From: Hsuehochloa calcarea
Lineage: Eukaryota; Streptophyta; Magnoliopsida; Poales; Poaceae
Direction of reading: 5' to 3'
NCBI GenBank assembly: GCA_036346395.1
Contig: CM070598.1
Span: forward strand, 6,183,517 to 6,247,516
DNA length: 64,000 bases
Part shown: in pieces, positions 33,488 to 43,432 of the stretch
How positions within the stretch are numbered: position 1 is the stretch's first letter
How the letters are laid out: each line of letters begins with the position of its first letter
The notes under the pieces: model-generated
What the model saw: the letters and a program-made list of their open reading frames with translations, nothing else
Database searches by the model: none
Told to the model about the DNA's origin: nothing
Program-made: the position numbers and the translations under genes

Positions 33488-36400
33488 TTACTGCTGGGCA
33501 CACTGCACCCGCTGAGCACCGCCGTGCATGTCCTCGTCCTCGTCGTAGGCCTCCTGCTGCTGTTGCTGCCGTCTCCTCAACTCCTCCTCGATGTTCACGT
33601 CATAGGGCATCGTCTCCTCGCACTCGTCCAGCTCCATGTCCGTGTACTGGGATGCGGGCCTTTGCGGGAGGACAGCCTCCAGGGCCTTACACTGATCTGG
33701 GTTCAACGAGTCCGGGAACTCCACCGAGAAGTGGATGTAGAGCTTCCCCTTCATGAAGGGCCTCTGGTACATGGGCATGCCTTCGTCGTTGATCGCCTTG
33801 AATGAATCTGCAGCAAGATATTCATTATGGTCAGTGAGTATTTGATAAATGCATAGATTAAATGATTGCTGAATGATGATACATACAACTACGTGATGTC
33901 TTGCTTTTGTGAAAGTCAACTCACCAGGCTTGACGACATCACCAGGGTTGGATTTGATGAGCAGCTGCCTGTTGTCCAGGTGAGTTAGAACAAACTGGAA
34001 GCCGCACAGGGCCTCGGTGAGGGTCAGGGTGTGCTCGTAGAAGAGATCATCGCCCTTTCTCTTGAACTTGGGATGCTCCTTCTGCTGGAGGACGAAGATT
34101 ATGTCTCCAGTGACAGTATCAGGCTGTACAACAAAAGCACAAAATTAGTTGGTGTGTCCATGAGACAGGCATTACTTCGACACTTTGAACCGAAGAGTCG
34201 AGTCTCAATACATACCGCTTCATCAGCCTCGCCAGGGAAGGTGATCTTCTGTCCATTCTGCATACCCTTCTCAACCATCACCTCCAGAACTTTCTTCTCT
34301 TGCACAACCTTCTCGCCCTTGCACTGTGGGCATCTATCTTTATCGTTGATGGTCTCCCCAGTGCCCTTGCAGTCATTGCAAGGATGCTGCATTTGCTGAA
34401 TCATTCCTGGTCCCAACTGGCGCATTTGGACCTTGTAACCGGAGCCTTGACAACCAGCACACCTCATTGAAGCCCCAGACTTTGAGCCCTTGCTGTAGGA
34501 CATGAAGCAGAATGAGAATTTAAAACATGAAGGGGTGCTAAATGCATGGTTACAAGATGTAGAGAAGCATATGGCTTACCCATTACACTTGGAGCAGAGC
34601 ACATTGCGGGAAAGAGAGAGCTTCTTTGATGTTCCATTATACAATTCCTCCAGAGGAACCTTCAGAGGATGAACCACGTCCTCACCCCTACGCTGCCTCC
34701 TGCCCCTACTGCTCCCACCACCTGTAGAACACAATGAAATAATTTGAGTCACAATGCAGGTGAACAGCAACGGCAAAGAGATTGAATTTAGCTGCTTCTT
34801 GTGGGACATACCTCCAAATGGGCTACCACCAGACCCAAAGAACGATTGGAAAATGTCGAATGGATCATGCATTCCTCCGCCTCCCATCCCCTCTTTGAGG
34901 GCATCCTCACCATACTGATCGTAGATCTCTCGCTTCTCGGGATCACTCAGAACATCGTAAGCCTGAGCTAGCTCCTTGAACTGTAATAGAACCACCATGT
35001 TAGTTTGACACCTCAACCAGAAATCAATAGTTCCACACGAACAGCTTAATTGCCCGTAGCATCAGTACTCATGTAGCTTAACCAACCCATGCGTCAGTAC
35101 TATTTCTACAAGCAGGGGTGGGCATTTTTTTTTACAACCGAAATTAACTGAAATTGTTGGTTTATTTGGTTTTCGATGTTAGGTTTGATTTTTATATTCG
35201 TGCTATTCGGTGTTCAGTGTTAGGTTCAGTTTTTAATCTCCAGAAACTGAATAGACTGAAGACCAACACTCTCTGTCCCTCAGGCCAAGCCGCGCTCACC
35301 CACAGTCTCGCTCAAGCCATTAGGCAGGCCAAGGCCCTAGGCCCACCTGGGAAGTGGCCACCTCAAGGATCCCCCTCCCAACTAGCCTACTCCCATTCTC
35401 CGCCCAATACTAGCCGCCTCCTCAAAGTAGCCAGGCGCCCCAATCCTCCCACTCGCACCACACCTCTCCACTGCACCAGCAGCCTGCCACCGCCAGTCGC
35501 AGCCGCGCTAGGGCTAGGGGCGCGCGCAAGGAGCAAGCAAAGGCGAGGGGGACGGGCTGAAGAGGCGCAAACACCGCGTCGGAATCCATGACGAGCGAAT
35601 GAGTGCCATCTGCGCCCCCTTCGCCCAGATCTGGAGAAGGGGTGGCTGGGCGGCGGCGCACCTGTAGCCCATCTTGATGAGGATTCTTTTCTTCCTTTCT
35701 ATTCCTTTTTCTGATTTAGATGATGGTTTTGCTGCTGGTTTGGGATTCTTGATGGTCTCGTTAGAAACTGAGGGAAATAATAGATTGTTTGGGATTGAGG
35801 TCGTGAGTGTTCATGTGTGAATCTGAATCTGAGCGTGGATGAGCTACAATTCAGCATACCGAAACACCAAATTAACTAAACTGAATTGTTTCGGTTAATT
35901 AGGTTTGGTTTTTTTTATTTTACCTTGTTAATTCGGTAGCCACCTTTGAAAACCGAAATATTTTTTACCAAATAAACTGAACCAAATTTACCGTATAAAC
36001 CGAATACCCACCCCTATATACAAGGTCAAAATATGGCAATCGAAATCAAATAACCTTCATGTCAGGTACGCTACGTTAGGTTTACATGTACAGCTTCCTT
36101 CTAACAAGTACAGAATTGCGTAATGTTTGAATCAAATCAGGACAATTGCTCTCTCTACAATGACATTAATCTGAATTCTATATTTAATAAGTAAAGAGTA
36201 CCGCATCATTCTGATACTGCTGAATTGCACAAAACAAGCACCCATCAGTTGTAGGCAATTTAACTATATACACTTAAATTACAACAAATCGAACCGATCA
36301 GATGGAACATAGCGAATAAACTTCTTACACCCAATGTTACAGTAGTCCAAGATGAACCTAGTGACACGTCAATAGCAAATCAACCAAAATACCAGCACAA

Positions 36401-36941
36401 GCGACAAGCTACTAATGAATTGCTCCGATAAAAACCCATCTAAAATCACCAGTTTTAGTTTCAGGCGCATGAACAAGTACAGAACGAATGTCGAACGCTA
36501 AGTTCACAGATTTAAGTGGAATCCTAAACAAAGGGCAACGTAGATGTGCACCTAGACAGCAGCTGCGAATCCAGCCAATTTCAACAGCCACAACTATTCC
36601 TTCCCCACCTAAACCCCTCAACTCCCGGAGCACGCATCCACCAATCCAATCCCCTAAACCCATCGAATTCTACACCCCCAACACAGATCCACCTCCCCCG
36701 CAACCACCATACCAAATCCACCTAAACACTCCAAACCCACCGTCCACCAAGCACAGATCGGAACGAAACGAAGAGATCAGCCGGCTCTCACCTTCTCGGG
36801 GTCGCCGCCCTTGTCGGGGTGGTTCTTGATGGCGGCCTTGCGGTAGGCCTTCTTGAGGTCGTCCTGGGACGCGCCCTTAGGCACCCCCAGGATCTCGTAG
36901 TACCGCGTGTTGTCGCTCTTTTTCGGCGCGCGCCCGAACAT
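33488..36941 (-). CDS. Type-A DnaJ (Hsp40) co-chaperone, farnesylation motif
   Basis: Six exons can be joined with clean GT-AG sites and consistent phase: 36941-36792, 34980-34812, 34721-34580, 34492-34216, 34123-33925 and 33807-33488, giving 1257 nt and 418 residues, the usual size of plant type-A DnaJ. The J-domain (about 1-75) has H41-P42-D43, which triggers Hsp70 ATPase. A Gly/Phe region follows, then four zinc-binding repeats, C149xxC152, C165xxC168, C192xxC195 and C208xxC211, and a C-terminal substrate-binding part. The end QCAQQ fits a CaaX farnesylation box as in plant ANJ1-type proteins, which would tether the cytosolic protein to membranes. A Gln run (RRRQQQQQ) lies near the end. 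No lesion is seen. Intron 1 (34981-36791) holds a hAT-like insertion. Family assignment is very secure; the exact orthologue is not. Confidence 0.95.
35113..36016. mobile_element. hAT-like element in DnaJ intron 1
   Basis: The ends are CAGGGGTGGGCATT and, inverted, TAGGGGTGGGTATTCGGT. The flanking octamers are TCTACAAG (35105-35112) and TATACAAG (36017-36024), an 8-bp target duplication with one mismatch. The outer 130-150 bp on each side are AT-rich and share the phrase CGAAA..TTAACTGAA. The middle, about 35270-35670, is strikingly GC-rich and has open frames on both strands, unlike the arms, suggesting captured genomic sequence. No transposase. Confidence 0.85.
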
Positions 36942-37660
36942 CTTCGCCTCGGATTTCCCTCGTTTCTTTCTCGCGAAACCCTAGCTGTTTGATCCGGTGG
37001 GAAGCGTGGCGGACGGTGGGAAGCAGTTTGTGAGGAGGGGAAGCGGAGGAGGCGAGGGTAGTTATAGAGCGGAACGCGTGGTGGGGAGCGAACGCTCTGG
37101 ATGCTGCGGGGGGCGGGGCCCGTTGGATCCAGATCGGGTGGCTGCGGGTGGGGCTTCCAGATGCTTCCGGGGTCTTCCTGAGAATTGGGGGCGGGCGGGC
37201 GATGCGGGTTTGGGGAAGGGAAGCGCGTGTTGACTTGACTCCGGTAGTCCGGTCTGGCGTGTAGTCGGGTGCGGGTCCGATGCGAAGGGGACCACCCGAT
37301 AAGGAGATTCTCTTTCGAAGAAAAGATCGTTTCCTTCTTTCAACGGATGCTTAGCTTAATTCCTCCTGTTCCTTCTCGAAAGGAGACTAGAGCACGGTGC
37401 GCGCTTTGGCGTACGAAAGGACGTATTTACAGTTGTGCTTAATAAAACTCTGGGTCTTAAACTATATCTATGACTACACCGAGAACAATGTCTCGAATCA
37501 GTATGTGAGCTCTGGTAGAGAAATAGGGGTTTCAATAGAAATAGGTAAAGATCCTGATATAGGTAAACATGCCTAATCTTGTTTTTTGTTTTTGGTTTTT
37601 TTTTTTTTGGTCTAGACAATTCTGTTTGGTAGGCTCAAAAGCAGCGATATCGTCGGTGAT
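36942..37660 (-). promoter_or_regulatory. DnaJ 5' untranslated region and promoter region
   Basis: 36942-37240 is GC-rich and directly upstream of the DnaJ ATG, so it should hold the leader and proximal promoter. I looked for heat-shock elements: TTC and GAA triplets cluster at 37311-37345 (TTCTCTTTCGAAGAAAAG), but the strict spacing of alternating nGAAn blocks is not met. 37380-37660 contains poly-T and no gene. Confidence 0.4.
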
Positions 37661-39060
37661 TGTAAGATCAAGGAGGCCGATTGGGGATAGGCGATTTTAA
37701 AATCTTGTGGTTAAAATCGAGTTTTATGCGGAATTATAAATCAATTTGCACAATTAAAACCTAAATCAACTAGTCTTTATTAAGTGCACCAACAACATAC
37801 ACTATTGATAATGATAGCAATCATTCAAAGACATGAAAGTAATTTAATACAAGGAATGTAAATTGCACAAAGTAAAAACACAATAAAACAAACCACAATA
37901 ATACAATGATGTTTTACCGTGGTGTTCAGAGATTTACCGGTCTCCCCTAATCCACGTTGAGGTAAGCCCAAACTAATTGGACCGGCTCCACGAATTAAGC
38001 CAAACACCTCAATTCCACTAGTGGTAGCTCTTTCCCGCTCCAGGTAGGTGAGCTCCAACCTTCATAACACGTCGGACTTTCTCACAAGCGTCTTGAGAAG
38101 ATCACCGATCCATGATACCTCCACGCAGTCTACGTGTCGGTAAACACAAAGAGTAATAAGCCAAGCCCCTTGCTTGACCCTCACCACGTGCAACGAATGC
38201 ACAAGCTCAAGTGGATACAAAATCCACCTCTAGATGCAACATAAGCAACTAGAGACATCTCTCTTGCTCAGAAGGTGCAACACATGCACAATTGAGAGGA
38301 GAAGCTCACACTAGCTCAAGTGAGTGAAATTGAGTGCCAAAGATTGTCTCTCAACCGGCCAAGGTGGGTATTTATAGCCCCCACACAAAAACTAGTCGTT
38401 AGGAGCAGAAATCCCCAAAAATCAGGATTTGCGGTAGTACCGTTGTACAAACGCCGGTACTACCGTTTTCAACTGTTCATCGAGTCGTACGGGTGCATTA
38501 ACGGATCAAAAACTAGTCGTTAAAGTTTTTTGTGCAGTAGTACCGTAGTGCAATGGGGGTACTACCGTTTTGCAGTAGTACCTCTCTTCTCGAGACGGTA
38601 CTACCACAGTCCAATTTCAACACAGACAACACTCGGTAAAGGGGTCATAACTTTTGACTCTGATGTCGGAATTGAGTGATCTTAAGCTCTATGGAAAGCT
38701 TATTCAGAGGGTTAAACAACCCACCTATTTGATTGATCTCAAACACATTTGATCAAATCAAAAGCACAACTCCAAAGAGTCACTACTATGGTCTAAGTCC
38801 AAAAAATAGCAATAAGCAATCTTAGATCATGCCAAGGGAAAATGCATGAATTCCAACAATTTACAAAACACATTTGCAAACTTAAATCATGCCACAAGGA
38901 GTAGGTACATGGATTTCAACTATTTGCAAAACGCATTTGCAAAGTATAATCACATGCTACAAGGATTAAATGCATGAGTCTCGATTATTTACAAAACACA
39001 TTTGTAAATAATAACATCATGCCACGGTGAGCTAGAGCAAGCGAGATTGAGCTATCAACA
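37661..39060 (-). mobile_element. Probable solo LTR (minus strand)
   Basis: The 1.4-kb block starts TGTAAGATC and ends CTATCAACA, i.e. TG...CA. On the minus strand it has GCTATAAATACCCACC (complement of 38367-38382), a good LTR TATA box. The opposite end read on the minus strand, CTCCTTGATCTTACA, resembles 3' ends of grass LTRs. The GGTAGTACCG motif recurs several times between 38430 and 38600 as in some cereal LTRs. No matching 5-bp target duplication was found, so one edge may be wrong. Confidence 0.5.
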
Positions 39061-41024
39061 CATGATGAGACTCAAGCTACTAGATAAGACCCCCTCTTAA
39101 TAATATGACAAACCTATACCAGCAATCCGATCTTTCAAACAAACACCAAGACCGGTAAAAATGAGTAGAGAGAGGGGGGGGGGCGGCGTTGGGGGAGGGG
39201 AGGCGGCGGTGTCGGGGTAGGGGAGGCGATGGCGTTGGGGGAGGGGAGGGGAGGCGGAGGCATTGGGGGGGGGGGTAGGGAAGGGGAGGCGGTGGTTGGA
39301 GGATCCGAAGGGAAAGGGGGAAAACGGGTGGAGAGGAGGAAGGAAGAGAAAAAATGAAAGAATTTGCACATATATACAATGATATTTGTGGGTAATTTTA
39401 GTGAGCTTTAGTGACAATGAGTTATTCTATTTCGCAAAAGCAAAAAAAAAAAAATCTCTCATAGCTTACAGCTTTTAGGCTTAGAATGACTTAAACTTTT
39501 TATAATCTAGATGAAAAAGTCACATCTCTGTTTAGGTTTAGTTTTTTTTTTTTTTTTGCTTTTAAGGCAAGGAAAAAGCTTAAACAAACAAGTCCAAAGT
39601 TTAGCCCTTGTAATCCACATAGCCTATATTGTTGTGAAATAAAGGGAATATTTATTCGGAACGAAACAGAGCGGGTATTAAAATGCAAGGTAAGGAAAAT
39701 AAATTTAAAATGTACTACCATAATACCAAGATGAATTGATGCATGAAGTTAAAGACCCACTTGAGTAAGAAGGGTTGTTAGGAAAAGCTGAAAAAATATA
39801 TATCAGAACATGAGGACGGACGAGATAGGAGCAAATGCCTATATACTTGGAAATATAAGCATTTGGATGTATACCCATGAGATGTCTTATGGGTGGTCTA
39901 CGTGTAAGTGTGTGTATGCGTGAGGGAATGGATTATACGTGTTTTTTAGTTTCTTACTACTGCTATCTACGAAGCCTCTTGTGTCCTTCAAAAAATCCTT
40001 CAAAAAAAAGAAGAATAAGTCTCCTGTGGACTTCAACAATATGACGTCAGACCAGTGAAAATGTTATCGGCGGCGAAAAATCGGTTTTGATAAAATTTAT
40101 TCAAAAAATTCGAATTTGCATGAATTATGTTCAAATTTGATTTTTTTATTTAAAATTTGAAAATTTCAATTTTTTTCCGAAAATTTCATTTGTTTTTAAA
40201 AAATTCGGCTAAAATTTCCAGGTAACCGGCCTTACCGATCCCCTCAGGTAAAAAATTGAAACCGAGAAAGTTTTCACTGCGTTGGACTCAAAACTTAGTT
40301 ATACTATCGGGGTGACAGAGACCGTCGAAACAACATCAGACGATAGCCAAAAATACAAAGTGGGTCTGTTTGGTTCAAAGCCCAATGTTGTCTTAGGCAA
40401 GTTTGAACGAGTTATATTAGGCAAGTTTGATCGAGTTATATTAGTGTTTGGTTGCTAGCCGCAAGGTTTTCTTAGCCATGCTAAGTTGTGGTCACAACTG
40501 TTAAGTTAGGTAAAAATGTTCGTCAAAGTTTATCATCTGTAGGCTATGACCCAAACATGTTAGACTTCAGACTTTAGAGCTTGAACTCAACTTTAGAAGA
40601 AGTTTAAGGCTTATTGTGTGTCAACTGTCAGAGTGAGAGTCATACGTTGGACCAGATTTTTCTTGACAACATGACAGATATTGCATGTTTGTAATCGGTT
40701 GTCTAGTGCATGTTTGGAATGAGAGAATGTCGTAGCAATTCTGTAGTAATTTCGCGGGTTAAGTTTAACTTCATCAGAAACCTACGAAAATCCCGTGTTC
40801 CAAACAAGCCCCACGAAAAGAACTAGGCCTAACTAAGCCCTAAGCCCTAAAGCCCAGCAAGAAAGCCAGCTCTTTTCAGCCTTTATTGCTTCCCCACGAC
40901 GCGTTTGCGTTTGTGAATTGTAACGAACCGACCGAGCCCTCTCGTCTCGTCAACGACCTCGTCGCGCCCGAGGCCGAGGCACCCAAAATTCGCGCCCGAG
41001 GCCGAGGCACCCAAAAGTAGCGCT
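39061..41024. other. Intergenic stretch with low complexity and MITE-like debris
   Basis: 39165-39290 is a G-rich low-complexity tract with two poly-G runs (about 39174-39182 and 39265-39273). 40040-40270 is an AT-rich repeat with TTTGAAAATTT phrases. 40364-40565 starts GGGTCTGTTTGGTTC and ends near ACCCAAACATG, and 40705-40812 has the inverted ends CATGTTTGGAA and TTCCAAACAAG; both look like short Tourist-like elements. 40968-41015 contains a 26-bp tandem duplication (CGCGCCCGAGGCCGAGGCAC) directly before the next exon. No other gene. Confidence 0.5.
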
Positions 41025-41318
41025 ATGGCGGCGACGTCGAGGTGCGCGGCGGCGGCGTCCGCGGATGTCGGAGACGACAGCAACGGCTTGTACGAGCCGT
41101 GCGCGGACGCGGCGGTGCAGCGCGGCGACGGGTTCACCTTCGGGGTGGCCTTCGCGGGGCACGGCGCCTTCTTCTCCGGCGGCGTGCAGCTCTCCCCCTG
41201 CGACGGACGCCTCGCACTGGCGTCCCGCGCGCAGGTCGCGCTCTTCCGCCCCAAGGTCGACGAGATTTCGCTCCTCACCGTCAACGCCTCCTCCTCCTCC
41301 GGCACCGGCTTCGACCCG
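41025..41318 (+). pseudogene. Stranded first exon of a conserved plant protein
   Basis: The 98-codon frame contains GLYEPCADAAVQRGDGFTFG and FRPKVDEISLLTVN, which I recognise from a conserved plant family of unknown function (annotated in some genomes as Expp1-like, a secreted protein with paired cysteines). After CCG at 41316-41318 the sequence GTAAGG is a good splice donor. The remaining exons of the family, expected within a few kilobases, are not seen up to 42491, where an unrelated gene on the other strand begins. The usual hydrophobic signal peptide is also missing; only Ala-rich sequence precedes the conserved part. I infer a truncated gene or a transduplicated fragment. Family recognition is from memory. 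Confidence 0.5.
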
Positions 41319-42491
41319 GTAAGGCCCTCGCCGAGTCACTGCTAAAACCTTCCAGCCTTTGTGTTTAATTGCAGATTTTGTTTGAGATGGTGTATGTAAT
41401 ATAATAGATAGTAAGAACCCTAATTGATTGCACATTTGTACCTCAGTAACCAGTAGTTTGGCAGAAAGGATTTGCCTTCTAGTTTCTTTTCTTTTCTTTT
41501 CAAAAAATCAATTATATTGCTATTCTTTTAAAAAATCAATTATATTGCTACACAAGAAAATATTTAGGTTACCAATTCATCATGCAATAGGTTGTAGTGG
41601 AATCAAACACGTCCCTTTGTATATCAATTATCAGCTGCCATCAACACTTCGGTTTATATATACGATACGAGACAATGTAAGTCATGTGTGATCTTGCTCT
41701 ATTCACTCTTGAGCTTCTGGGGTTTTGACTCACTGCCTGTGTTTATTCCCTTGTGTAAGCATTCGCTTGGGAGAGATGCCCGTGCTGGAGGAGGATCCTG
41801 TGCCGTGCGCGTGCCGGTGTGAGAAATGCCCGTGCTGGTCTGCGTGCTTGCGGTGTTGTGCAGTGTAACATCATGGTGGTCGCCAGCCGGCATGCGCCAA
41901 GGGAGCAGCGTGAGGCGGCGGGAGCTGGCACCGTGGCACGTGACGTGACGCTAGGACCAGGCGCTGACTGCTCCGCGACCAAAGACAACGGGAGGGCGGA
42001 GGCAGATAAGGCGGGCGGTACATGGCGCACGCGGCCGGGGACGGTAGTAGAAAAAGCGCAGCAGCTAGCCAAGGGCGACCGCGGCGGTGAAGTGAAGGCA
42101 GCGGCTTGCTTCATTGCGTTGTGTGGCAGCTCGGGAATTCTCTGCTCCTGCTGAGTGAGCCGGGCCAGGACGTTAACCCACACCCCCAAAAAATAACAAA
42201 CAAACAAAGAAAGAAAAAAACCGTGCGTGTGCTCGGACTATTCTGAAATCTGAAGTTAATTTGACCTGTAAGCCTAGTCCAAGTTCGTTCACCTGTCACA
42301 CAAGACAACAACAGATGGCTCCAAAGTCCAATCCAACCAAATCCAATCGCGATTAACTAATTCACCGAAAAGTATAATAATAATCAAGTCGATAAACTAA
42401 CCATATAATTACAATCGCAACGAACAAAAAAAAAACTCCCCAAATGATCGCACCCGGGGCCGGGATCATCATTCACAGGCGAGGCATGCTA
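41319..42491. other. Spacer between the stranded exon and the syntaxin gene
   Basis: No coding region is supported. AAAAAATCAATTATATTGCTA occurs twice in tandem at 41505-41551. 41770-42160 is GC-rich with overlapping open frames on both strands and no domain. The part next to 42491 is the probable 3' untranslated region of the syntaxin gene. Confidence 0.4.
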
Positions 42492-43432
42492 CTAGTTCTT
42501 GTTGCTGTTATTGTTAGTGTTCTTGAGCACGATCGGCAGGACGATGACGAGTATGATGACGAGCAGGATGGCGATGGCGATGCACGTCCACTTGCGGGTG
42601 CTCCTCTGGTGCTTGCGCGCCACCTGCAGCTGCTCGCGGCCGCGGTCGACGAACGAGCGCGCGCGGGTGACGTTGCCCTGAATGTCGTCGAGCTGCTCCC
42701 CCTGCGCTGCCACCAGCACCGCCATGTCGTTGAACACCTGGTGGAGCTCAAGCAGGCTGCGCTCCAGCTCCGCCACCGCGCCGTGCCGCTCCTGGATCTC
42801 GGCCACCACGCCCAGCAGCTCGCCGCGACCCTGTTGCTCCGCGATCGCGCGCTGCAGGAACCGCTCGCCCTCGCCGGTCTCCGCAAGCGCGTCCAGGGTC
42901 GCCTCGTCGGGCTGCGACCCCGTCACGGTGTAGTAGCGCCGCGCCACGGTGTCGCGGTACTCGGAGGCGATGCGGGAGCGGAGGGAGGAGAAGGCCTCCA
43001 TGGAGTCGCGGAGCTTCTTGCGGAGGCCGGCGATGACGGAGGTGCGGGTGCGGTCGGTGGAGGAGCCCGGCCCGCAGCCCGGGACGGACCGGTTGGCGGC
43101 GTTGGCGCGGTCGAGCGACTCGAGGCGGAGCTTCACCACCTTGGCCTTCTTGATGGCGGCGGCCGTGTCGGCTTCCATGCGCGCACGGAGCGCGCGCACG
43201 GCGGCCGCGTCGTGCAGGGACTTGCCCCCTCGTTGGCGTCGTGGAGCGAGCGCTGGATGCGCTCCAGGTCGCGGAGGTCGTCCTTGATGGACTCGACGTC
43301 CTCGAAGAACTTGTCAAGGCTGGCCCCTGCCGCGGCCCCCGGCGGCGCCGACATCTCCACGCCGCCGGCGCCGGACTCGATGTCCCCGCCAGCGCCGCCG
43401 CGCTTCCACGAGCTGGAGAAGAGGTTGTTCAT
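42492..43432 (-). CDS. SYP1-type Qa-SNARE syntaxin, one apparent frameshift
   Basis: A plasma-membrane syntaxin that pairs with SNAP33- and VAMP72-type partners to fuse secretory vesicles. Single exon, as for plant SYP11/SYP12 genes. The N-terminal frame (43432 down to about 43230) has MNNLFSSSW and SLDKFFEDVESIKDDL, the Ha helix; the second frame (about 43225-42492) has the rest of the Habc bundle, YRDTVARRYYTVTG, a SNARE motif with the central Gln in VAAQGEQLDDI, and a 20-residue membrane anchor near the C-terminus. The frames join at a run of five G on the coding strand (plus 43225-43229); a sixth G would restore one frame of about 313 residues. All key motifs are intact, so either the gene was broken very recently or a base is missing in the assembly. 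Confidence 0.85.

Noticed and set aside
37311..37345. Possible heat-shock element upstream of the DnaJ gene
   Set aside because: TTC and GAA triplets cluster, but not in the strict alternating 5-bp spacing, so I do not call a site.
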